From: Megachile rotundata
Lineage: Eukaryota; Arthropoda; Insecta; Hymenoptera; Megachilidae
Reading direction: 5' to 3'
Assembly (NCBI RefSeq): GCF_050947335.1
Contig: NC_134995.1
Location: forward strand, 8,470,501-8,534,500
DNA length: 64,000 nucleotides
Part shown: piece after piece, positions 50,741-60,197 of the stretch
Numbering within the stretch: position 1 is the first letter of the stretch
How the letters are laid out: each line of letters opens with the position of its first letter
Notes under the pieces: generated by a model
Told to the model about the DNA's origin: nothing
Database searches by the model: none
Seen by the model: the letters and a program-made list of their open reading frames with translations, nothing else
Translations under genes and position numbers: made by a program

Positions 50741-51299
50741 AAATCCCAATAACATCCACCTCTATCACCACCACCCTTCAACTACCCAAAACGTTTGTTT
50801 TAACCATACCCATCACGTTCACCAAAAGTATACCTAAAATTTGTCCCGAATCATTTTCTCCTTTTATTGTCTCACCGGTTGTAATATAGAATCGTAAGCA
50901 GCGCGAAATGGTCGAACAGGGATGGTTTACGATCGGAAACCGGCATGGCACCGCGCCGCCCTTTTGTTCGCCGCATCACGAAACGTGGGACTTACAAATT
51001 GGAATACAACGGGCCAAGAGTTAGGAGAATCGTTTCACGCTTCGCGGGGGCGCCAAGTGGAAGGCAAACACCGATAAAAACTGCATGAATAAAGCACTAA
51101 TGGAAGTTCTATGGACGGGGAATAAACATCGAAGAAGAAGACTACGGTCTGCGAACAAGAGTGTGGAGAGGCACAGGTGGTGACAACGTGGATCCCTGTT
51201 TTTCCTGCTCCTTTATTCTTTTTGACTTATACTAATCGTTCATACCCTTTTGCTGTTCTTCAAACAGATTTTTTTCGATACTACTTCTGATTTTGAATG
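50741..51299. other. Unique island
   Basis: GC-balanced at about 50870-51190. No gene. Confidence 0.4.
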
Positions 51300-52330
51300 G
51301 GTAAAATCTTTTTTAAAAATCAATTTTCTGTAAACAGGAATTAAATGGACCTCTCTGATGAGTATGATGTTTGAATTTATTTCAATTTTGTGGACGTTCA
51401 TTTTTCAAAAATCAATTTTCTTTAAAAATAAACTAAATGAACCTCTTTGATGAGTATGATGTTTGAATTTATTTCAATTTTGTAGACGTTCATTTTTCAA
51501 AAATCAATTTTCTGTAAAAATAAACTAAATGAACCTCTTTGATGACTATGATATTTGAATTTATTTCAATTTTGTAGACGTTGATTTTTCAAAAATCAAT
51601 TTTCTGTAAACAGGAAGTAAATGGACCTCTCTGATGAGTATGATGTTTGAATTTATTTCAATTTTGTGGACGTTCATTTTTCAAAAATCAATTTTCTTTA
51701 AAAATAAACTTAATGAACCTCTTTGATGAGTATGATGTTTGAATTTATTTCAATTTTGTAGACGTTCATTTTTCAAAAATCAATTTTCTGTAAAAATAAA
51801 CTAAATGAACCTCTTTGATGACTATGATATTTGAATTTATTTCAATTTTGTAGACGTTGATTTTTCAGAAACCAATTTTCTTTAAACACAAACTAACTGC
51901 ACCTTTTTGATGACTATGATATTTGAATTCATTTCAACCTTATGGACGTTGATTTTTTAAAAATCAATTTTCTTTAAACACAAACTAAATGAACCTCTTT
52001 GATGACTATGATATTTGAATTCATTTCAACATGGTAGACGTTGATTTTTCAGAAACCAATTTTCTTTAAACACAAACTAACTGCACCTCTTTGATGACTA
52101 TGATATTTGAATTCATTTCAACCTTGTGGACGTTGATTTTTCACAAATCGAGTTTCTTTAAACACAAACTAAATGGACCTCTTCGATGACTATGATATTT
52201 AAGTACATTTCAACATTGTAGACGTCCATTTTTCAAAAATCAATTTTCTGTAAAAATAAACTAAATGTATCTCTTTCATGAGTATAATATTTTAATTCAT
52301 TTCAACCTTATAGACACTGACTTTCCAAAT
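51300..52330. repeat. 92-bp satellite, about 11 copies, with 276-bp trimer block
   Basis: The word gatgagtatgat or gatgactatgat starts at 51357, 51449, 51541, 51633, 51725, 51817, 51909, 52001, 52093 and 52185, then catgagtat at 52277: exactly 92 bp each. Copies 1-3 and 4-6 match in order, giving a 276-bp higher-order unit. Not a multiple of three, so no frame stays open. Confidence 0.97.
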
Positions 52331-53799
52331 TTAAGATTAATCTAAATTTCACATAAAATCAATATTCTGAGTTACCTAAATAAATTCTTGATACATTTAC
52401 TACTTGAATTAATTTGAACTCTAAAAACGTTTCACCCTTAAAATTTCCATAAGCCTAAATTTTAAAAACCACGTAGCACATTTGCAATAAATAAATTTGC
52501 ATAAAACACTTCGTTAAAACCTTGCAGATCTTCAATTAACCGCATAATAAATCGCAGTTTACTCAACTTCAACCTCTCAGAATCGTAAAGCATTCTCGTA
52601 TAATAAACACGAAGAGAAAATGAGTATTTGCATGCGAGAAAAAATTGTAATAAATAACCGACGCGCAGGAGCCAGTTAGGCGTCGTATCGCGTGAAATCG
52701 TACGATGTGATTCGAGTTTCAGGTATTGATCCCGTGCACGCGAAACGTATTCAGAAGCGATCGAGGCTCTTATCGGGTGGATAGCGTTTCACGTGAATCA
52801 CCTGCAGACGTTTAACGAGCTGCAGTAGCTAATTTGTCATACGGCCGTGGAGCGAGGTGACACCCGTTGAAGTAATAACACGCGTAGCTGCAGTTAACGC
52901 GCCCGTCAGCCCTGCGCTTTGAAACGAGAAATGCAATCAATCTCCCGTGAATCGGGGATCCTATGCGCCTTCTAAACATACTAATTTGCCGTGAATCCTG
53001 TCGAAGGTTCTTGCAAATCATGCCGCTCGAAAATGTCGTCGGCGAATTGTCTCAATCGCTGAACAGCGCATAGTCGGTTCGGTGCTCGCGAACATTACTT
53101 CCAAGTTCTACTTCCGCATACTGCGAAATATTCACAAGTTATGAAGAATATTCATAATTAACATCTATATTTGCCTTCAATATACAGATTCAGATCATAA
53201 ATTTATCTGATGCTTATTGCGAGAAACACATATGTCCGAGAATATATAAGAAAATGCAAGATTAAGAGATAATCACTGCAGCATTTCACCATCATTTATA
53301 AATCCCTAACTGAAAGTACCAAATTTCATTGATAACTCGATCCTTGACCATGACGTTCCTACCAGATCGTCATGATGGCCCAAACGGCGGTATCCAAGCA
53401 CGCGATCCATCAACCGACTGAATAACCAAACTCCGTGTCATTTCTATTCCGGCTATGTTCCATTCGCGTATTGTTCACGTGTGAATCACTCTACTATTAT
53501 CGGAACCGAGACGTAAAGGTCACTGACTTCTTCTAGAATCCTCTAGGAAAGTTTCCTTGCGTCTGGCGTCGAAATCGACAAAACGATCGATACCGTGTCG
53601 CCCTGCGATGATTCATCGACGGTTCCTTCAAGGACATCTTTATCGCACTTCGGTAGTTATCGGTGACAACCTCCGACGAAAACACCCTTCGCGAACGATG
53701 ACTCGTCCTGTGGGCTCCGTATCGCAACGTCCGCTTTACTGGATACGGCTATATATCTAGCTTACGTATAAATGGAACCTATACCGAATTGACACTGAT
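52331..53799. other. AT-rich spacer and two unique islands
   Basis: Islands at 52550-53100 and 53330-53760. Short antisense-overlapping frames only (53533-53760). The nearest unique islands to hh exon 1 on the intron side. Confidence 0.4.
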
Positions 53800-54425
53800 A
53801 TCATCTCAACAAGGTATTTGGACTACTAATGACTCAGAAATCTCACTGAACTGCCAATGATAAGTTCACTAAGACGTATTTACACTAGGTTACAGATAAC
53901 AAGTATACCTGTCAAACCATAACGTACAAGATCTATTAATCTAGCTCACTTATCTAGTATAAATGTGCTTAAGACTCATTTACATTCGGTAAATAAGTTA
54001 GGTAAAGATCAAACGAAATTTGAAAACCTGTCAAACGTCATAGGCTTTGTGGGTTTCATAAGCAAGGTCTAGCTACTAGTCTAGCTTTCTTGCCTATTGT
54101 AAATGTATCTTGAGACTCATTTACATTCAGCAAGTAAGCCAAGCAGGTGCCCAGACGAGTACCACAAGAGGAAGGCTAACCTGCTTGATCTTGTAGGCTA
54201 TCTTCCTTGTGGGTTTCTTAACTGGGCGAGTCTGATCGGGTCTAGCTTACTTGTCCAATGTAAACTGAGACTCATTTACATGAGGCAAGTAATTCTAACT
54301 CCGCCCAAGTATCGGAGAATCGAGATAGGTCTGGCAAATTGTCGTTCTTACTTGCTGAAGCACTTGTCTGAATTACTTGTCTAACATGGTATTAAATCAC
54401 ATTTACATTAGACAAGTAGCCAAAA
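53800..54425. repeat. Tandem imperfect hairpins, ~140-160 bp spacing
   Basis: Four related blocks at about 53938-53998, 54078-54140, 54240-54292 and 54362-54418. Each has an arm like cttgtcyaatgtaaa, a short loop containing gagactca or ttaaatcac, and a complementary arm such as catttacattagacaagt. In the last, acttgtctaa pairs with ttagacaagt perfectly. Confidence 0.8.
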
Positions 54426-54683
54426 TACAGCGAAGAGAATGCTGGGTTTCATTTTTCTACCTCCTACTGAACGTTCTCGATAAATAGTTACTGCATTTCT
54501 TTCGTGTGGACATATGGTCTTTGCGAACATTATCTTTAAGAAATGATTGTAACAGACAAATAAGACCAGGTCAGATCACAAGTAGTAACAAGAGCAAATA
54601 GCAAGTGGTACAAGATAACCTGCGGACCTCATAGGATGTTTAATCCTCGAAAGGTACACAACGGAAATAAAATTTGAAAGTTG
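54426..54683. other. hh: Start of hh intron 1, unique
   Basis: Unique sequence between the hairpin repeats and exon 1. No further feature recognised. Confidence 0.5.
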
Positions 54684-54692
54684 CATCACCTG
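54684..54692 (-). other. hh: 5' splice site of hh intron 1
   Basis: On the minus strand the exon ends ACACAG and the intron begins GTGATG (first intron base 54689). The reading frame continues past this point for 38 codons (VMQLSNFISVV...), but those residues bear no resemblance to Hedgehog, whose family sequence continues RCKxKLN. The donor is therefore inferred from loss of homology plus the GT dinucleotide and the conserved intron position. Confidence 0.9.
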
Positions 54693-55073
54693 TGTCATCA
54701 GTCGATCGGCTCCGGTGCCCTCCTCATCCTTGAAGATGATGTCGGCGTTGTAGTTGGGCACAAGGTCCCGGAACCTGGAGTCGTGACGTGACACGCGTCC
54801 CTCGCTGAGTCCGCTCGCCGGTAACGTGTTTTCACTGACGTTCGGCACATGTTGTTTGAACACCAAGGGCGTGAGTTTCCTCAGGATCGGTCGTCGTCCG
54901 CCGCCCCTGCCCGGTCCGCAGGCGAGGACGAGACCACTATTATCCAAGACCGGTAGCCAGAGACAGAGTATCAGTAGGAATACTTGAAGAAGCGAGGGTG
55001 TCGTTCCTCGCCTCCTGATCGCGCAATGATGGCTCGCCTGAAGGCCGCGACGACGATGATGATGGTGCACCAT
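54690..55073 (-). CDS. hh: hedgehog, first coding exon (signal region plus first half of the N-terminal signalling domain)
   Basis: This exon encodes the start of the secreted morphogen Hedgehog, the ligand of Patched. I see 128 codons: His/Arg-rich residues 3-22, a hydrophobic signal core at about 28-43 (LLQVFLLILCLWLPVL), then CGPGRG with Cys52, the residue palmitoylated at the mature N-terminus in this family. KLTPLVFKQHVPN, SRHDSRFRDLVPNYN and FKDEEGTGADRLMTQ follow; E117, E118 and D123 match calcium ligands of vertebrate Hedgehogs. The ATG at 55071-55073 has A at -3 and G at +4 and is the first ATG after an in-frame TGA (55116-55118). An in-frame GTG two codons upstream is not expected to serve in an animal. 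The exon stops at CAG/GTGATG, phase 0, the conserved first-intron site. The rest of the signalling domain and the self-cleaving Hint domain are not in the window. Identification is very secure; the start is likely. Confidence 0.95.
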
Positions 55074-57230
55074 AATCACGTGGCTGTGACTCGAGGACGA
55101 CCCTGGCTGCTGTGGTCACTGGTCGGTGATCCTCGTGCACGCGGACGTTGCTGAGCAGCCCGTCGTTGTCGAGCACGTCGACGGTACCACCGAGTTCTCA
55201 CCACCACCACCACCGCCGCCGGCGATCCTCCTCCTCCACGGCTGACAGAACGACGATGACCTAGACGACGGCGACGCGGACGACGAGCTGCCTCTGCCTC
55301 TGCCGGTCCTTCTCCTCCTCTTGCCACTGACCTCACTCACGCTTAACCATAACCAGGGCATCACACACCCCCCCTTCACGCACTCTTATCACCGTTGCGA
55401 GCGTCGTAGCTGCGTCTAATCACCACCCGCGAGAGCTAGCTGATATATCGCCGTATCAATCGGGAGATCAGCACGAAACGACCGGCATCGAACGCCTACT
55501 TTATCACTGCGCGGAGCCTCCGAGGAGAATCCTCTCTCCTGTCCGTTATCCCTTCCTAGTTCGCGTCTTATCAGAGTCGTTAGGTCAGGATACAGATACG
55601 GACTAGGGTTCGCCGAGGTGTTTCCGTACGATCTCACGCTACCGATTCGTGCATGCTTAACAACGGACCATCACTGGAAACCATTAACGGCGAATAACCG
55701 AACCGTCGACGCTTCACCCACGTCCAAAATCGTGATTCACCGATCGCGCGTTCTCCAAAGATCCGTAGAACCGGCGTCGTCGGCGAACTTCGGACCGTGC
55801 GTATGATCGACTGTTTTCGTGAGGTACACCCGATCGACCTGATCTCACTTGACTGAACTCGATATGCGAGCACCAGTCCGGAAGCTCTGTGGCGCACGTT
55901 TTCCGGACGAGTAAGTGGTGGGAAATGCGGGATGGGTTTCGGTGGGTACTCCGCGTTGTTCCTTTGGCCTGGTCGGGGTCCAGGGTGCCCCTCTTCCTGC
56001 CCCCACCAACGTGGCCAACGGCCGGCCGGGCCGCCGGTGCTGGTTACAGCTAAGCCGCTGGCCCCCGTGGAGCTCTCACGGCCTCCGAAGGTGGTGGTGG
56101 ATGATCCTGTCCCCCACCACTCTGGCCCTCCTGGTTCACCTTTGCTGACGTCACCGGGCCCGTCGAGACACCATTGGTCGGGGCGGGGCGTGCGCGAGCC
56201 GAACGAGGACAGGTGCACGGGGCCAGACAGGGACGCCAGACCAAGGGACTCAGAGGGCGAAGGGAGAGGGCAGAGAACCTTTTTAGCTTTCTCCTCGTTC
56301 GATTCGGTTTGATCGAGGTCGTACCCTCTCTTTCGGATCTTTTCCGTTTCTTCGGCTTCTTTGCCGCAGCCTGTCCTCCTTCCTTTTACGTGGCCGACGT
56401 TTCCCCCTCTCTGCCCTCGATTGATCCTTCCTCTTCGTCCTTTTCGTTGTCGTCGTCGGCGTTGCAACAACGTTTTACCTTGTTACGAGCTTCCCCCTCG
56501 AAAATACCCCCTTGTCCCACCTCAAGTACCGCCACGATTCTCAATGACCGTCTCTACCCCCGAGGAGGGCGCCCGAGCACCCTCTGCACGTCCGAGCGTG
56601 GGGTGGGTTGACCTTGACTTCGCTACCCGTCAAGTTTCGCTCTTCTTTACGATTTCTACCTCGCTCCACCTTTGCTCGATTACCGCTTTTGTCGCATTCC
56701 TACGCCGTGTCGGCTGCCTCGGTTTTATTGAACGCTGCGTCTCTCGGGCCTCCTCGAGCGTTTCTCCGCGGTGAACCTTCTTGTCCCATCTTCGGGTTAA
56801 CGGATTCGTTGTAGTCGAAAACCAGCTCACAACACAGGAATTAGAGCGGTAGTACCTGAACGAACCGGGTTATCAGTTCGGATTTTTAAGCCACGTTCGT
56901 TTTGATTCATAATCTCGCACCTGACGCGATCGCGCCGATAAGTGATGGCACACCGTTGGGAGTTTGAAGGCGAAGAACGCGACGCCGAGCTGCCGATGAA
57001 ACGTCACCAGCCACAGCTATGAGCCAACTGATACGAAAGTCGAAGTCTACCGAAGGACAAGGCGGGGAGAGACGAGCAACGGTCTACCAAACTGTTCGGT
57101 TTACCGATAATAAACATCTTTTGTGAATAAGGGGCCCCCACCACTCGCCGGCCTACGGCAATCTATCAGCGACGCCACCGAATTTACACGGCATAAACAA
57201 AATGGGTCCTTGAAATTCTGCTAGCGATTC
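55074..57230. promoter_or_regulatory. hh: GC-rich 5' leader and promoter-proximal flank of hh
   Basis: Immediately upstream of the hh ATG the base composition changes from AT-rich to GC-rich with many CpGs, up to about 57200. On the minus strand a TATA-like GATATATC lies near 55439-55446 and might position a start site just downstream, but no Inr is convincing. Long frames run both ways (for example 55634-56470 minus, 278 codons, and 56174-56611 plus), with Arg/Gly/Pro/Ser-rich translations typical of GC-rich non-coding DNA. I assign the region as leader and promoter by position only; the transcription start is not located. Confidence 0.45.
55116..55361 (-). other. Upstream open reading frame in the hh leader, in register with hh
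   Basis: An ATG at 55359-55361 opens 81 codons (MPWLWLSVSEV... then Ser-, Arg- and Gly-rich sequence with a Gly run, ending TRITDQ) and stops at TGA 55116-55118, fifteen codons before the hh ATG. It shares the hh frame, because 55361 and 55073 differ by a multiple of three. It probably lies in the 5' UTR and could dampen hh translation. The Gly run comes from a GGT/GGC trinucleotide tract at about 55200-55216. A GTGAGT donor-like site near 55340 means this part might instead be spliced. Nothing shows that the peptide is made. Confidence 0.4.
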
Positions 57231-58529
57231 GTATTGTGGGAAAAGCATTTCTTCTCGCACGTACGATCGTTTCACCGTTCCAGTTCCACTGTTTGCCGAT
57301 ATTTATGTAACGCGCTGAATGAAACGAGAAAGTCATTCACAGATGTTTCGCGTTGCAGCCTTTTGTTCTATTTTTTCAACCAGGAGAATGACGCTCTTAT
57401 CTTTGTGACGAAACGACACTTGAAACTCTGTGTTTGAAGCGGTACACTCTTGCCGTGCGTTTACTCAGCTTCTTTAAGACATTTTAACTCCTTCGAGACG
57501 GTTATGTCATTTTCAAAAGAATATCTTAACGTTTGGTTAGGTTCCCTGAAGTCAATTTTCTTATCGCCGTTAAAAGCTTCGCTAAATTTCCGGTAAACTT
57601 CTTTGTACGCTTCGGAGAATTGTACTTAGAAGTTTTCTGTTTTTGTTTGGTATTTTCAAGAAATTTCGTGGAAAAATTATGTTGGTCTTTGTGATTTCAA
57701 ATTCGGCGCGCAAAAATAGTTCCACGACCGCTACAAAGTTGCACAAAAAATAAAAAAATAAAAACTGTAATTATTTTTGCACTTACTGTACGTTGCATAT
57801 GAAGTAATAAAAAAGAAATTAAGTCATTCAAAAGTACACATGTGTCAGTTTATTTTGTTTGCAAATTCAAGCAAAGGTTACACAGGTGGATGTTACCGAT
57901 ATTACAAACTTTTTCAGAAGACTTGTACAATAATTACCGACGTAAGACGAGTAAAAATTAAACCTTAAAATCATCTTTGAACATGAACCTAAAAGCTTAT
58001 CTAGTGACCAATGGTTCCGACATTAAGAAACACAAAAACAGTATCAACTTTCAAAATAACCAAGTAAGAGAAGAGCAACAGAGGCCAGAGATTAGTCTAG
58101 CTGACCTGCGTAGATAAAAGCTGTTCGCCAAACAATCGATGTTTACAATTCGAGTAGCCCTGTCGATAGAACGTGACACGTATCGGGTTCACGGATCCTA
58201 CAGGATCCATGGGATTCCCGCTAGGTGAAGAAACAATGGTAATATTACGGTTTGCGTAGCGTGGTACACGAAAAGCGGAGAATTACGATCCGAAGAGGAA
58301 AGTATAAACGGCGCTCGTTAACGAAGCCGATGCCAGAATCGCTGAAACTCGCCAGCAATAAAAGGCGACGAGTATTTGCGGGCTGTAAACATCCGTGGAA
58401 CGCTACTCCGGAACATTTCATAATCCTGTTACGAGGCACTTGGACTTTTGTGGCGGCTGTGGTGGCTCGTAGCGGAAATAAAATTTGAGGTGCGAGTAAT
58501 AGCGCGGTGTTGCCGCGTTACACCGGCCG
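57231..58529. other. AT-rich then unique DNA upstream of hh
   Basis: 58080-58520 is a unique GC-balanced island; the remainder is AT-rich. Short frames lack motifs. No gene supported. Confidence 0.4.
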
Positions 58530-59215
58530 CCATGATAAACTTAACCTCAAAAGATGGGAATTCGTTGAACGCCTGAATAAAGTTCATTAAGTTACGTTTG
58601 ATGATTTATGTGGAATCTAGACTGTTATTTGAAACGTTGCTAGTTGCAATTTTATTATGATTACAATTTGAGACAAATATTATTCTATTTGACTGATCAA
58701 ACTGAACTTAACCTCAAAGCTTTGGAATTCTAAAATGGTTAGGTGAAGATTAAGCTCAAGTTGATGTATAGGACATCTGCACTGTTATTTGAAAGGCTAG
58801 TTAAAATTTTACTATAATTAAAACCTGAGAGAAATATTCTATTTTAGTGACTGATGAACTTTACCTCAAAACTTTGGACTTCTAAAACGGTTAAGTAAAG
58901 ATGAAGCTCAAGTGGATGTATAGAACATCTGTACTGTTATTTGAAACACTGCTACTTATAATTTTACTATGATCAAAACTTAAGAGGAATATTTTAACAA
59001 CCGATAAACTTAACCTCAAAACTTTGGAATTCGTAAAACGGCTGAATAAAGATAATTAAGCTACAGCATGTATGTGGCATCTGCACTGTTATTTGAAAAG
59101 CTGGTTGCAATTTTTATGTATGAAATTTGTGAAATTTTGTTATTTCATTTAGCGACAACCGTCATGATAAGAATAACCTCAAAACTTGAGGAATTTGTCA
59201 AATAAATAAACAAAT
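58530..59215. repeat. About 155-bp tandem repeat, 4-5 copies
   Basis: The word aacttaacctcaaa begins at 58538, 58705, 58857 and 59007 (167, 152, 150), with a further copy near 59165; gcactgttatttgaaa is shared. Confidence 0.88.
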
Positions 59216-60050
59216 GTTGTTACGTTATTGAAATTGATATTGCAGTATTATTTGAGGTTTAAATATTTGTAATTCTGGCATATTATTATATGAAACTATA
59301 CAATTATATATCTACTCATCTATCTACACATCCATACATTATCTGTATATTCATATCGTATTACGGATATATTGTATTGTTGCATATTGTAATATTAATT
59401 CTCTATATATATGATGAAGAAATTTGATCAGCTGCATTGTAATCAATCTGCCATCTCAGCCATACAAGAATCCATCCCTCATATCTCTATCTGCAAGAAT
59501 GTATCAGATCCGACGACAGTAATTGTGAAAGAATTAACGCGATAGAAAGACAGAATACGCCATCGTCCGCTCAGAGTGTCCCTTTTACAAAGTAACACGA
59601 TCCAACGTCGGAGCTCGGTCGGCTCAAGAAGGTAACACCGGTCGGACCTCTGTCCGAGTGGCCCTTTCGCGTAATGGACGGCTCAAATATTTATCATCGG
59701 CCGCGTAATTTAAGGTGCGTTTAGCAAACGGAAGACGACGCGAGGGAAAACAAACAAGTCAGGGGCGGTAGGATCGGCAGCGAGGTGGAGAATGGGACGC
59801 GAAGGGAGGGAGGGCCCGGAGTCAAAGGGTGAGGAGGAGGTGGAGGACAAGGAGAAGGAGGCAGTGGTTAGGATAAGACAGCGGAGGAGCAAGGTAGGGA
59901 GCCCTGAGAGAGTAGAAACAGTGGAGGCGCGAGAGAGACGATAACGGAAAACGAGAGAGGTGGACAGAGTAGCTCAAAGGGGCCGCCGCGGGCCCCAGAG
60001 GGCTCTGTGAGAAGGCACAAACCCCAATAATAGCACCAGAATTTATATAC
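59216..60050. other. AT-rich spacer then GC-rich island
   Basis: 59216-59560 is AT-rich; 59560-60050 becomes GC- and purine-rich (gagggagggag). Frames on the minus strand (59710-59892, 59822-60334) translate to Ser/Leu/Pro runs without motif. Confidence 0.4.
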
Positions 60051-60197
60051 CTGCACGAACTCGGTGGAACGGTCCCGGGGCTGCGGGTCCTCGGGCTCAG
60101 GGACGGCTTGTTGCAATAACCGAACAGAAGGACTATTCTTCGGGGAATCGTTCTCTTCGTCATCCTCCGTTCTACCGATTCCACCTCGAAACCGTCG
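60051..60197 (-). CDS. Candidate internal coding exon of an unidentified gene
   Basis: On the minus strand a short frame opens after a TAA at 60198-60200 and runs to CAG/GTATAT, a plausible donor with intron starting at 60050. It reads EDDEENDSPKNSPSVRLL followed by AVPEPEDPQPRDRSTEFVQ. Codons are strongly enriched for G at position 1 (gag, gat, gac, gaa, gtc), which is coding-like, and the peptide is acidic and Ser/Pro-rich like a cytosolic linker. There is no ATG, so it cannot be an initial exon. A phase-compatible AG lies at 60172-60173 but lacks a good pyrimidine tract; a better tract precedes the AG before TTCGGTGAGCACG (about 60215), from which a different frame is open, so exon start and frame remain uncertain. 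I do not recognise the protein, and no continuation is visible between here and hh. Confidence 0.35.

Noticed and set aside
50001..50774. 257-codon Gly/Trp/Phe-rich minus-strand frame.
   Set aside because: Repeat translation of a stop-free 16-bp unit; several other phases are open as well.
1..54683. hh exons 2 and 3.
   Set aside because: I looked for the family's downstream motifs (RCKxKLN, MNxWPG, SLHYEGRA, CFTP) in minus-strand translations and found none, so they must lie outside the window.
55634..56470. 278-codon minus-strand frame upstream of hh.
   Set aside because: Arg/Gly/Pro/Ser composition matches GC-rich DNA, the opposite strand is also open, and no domain is visible. It is more likely flank or leader.
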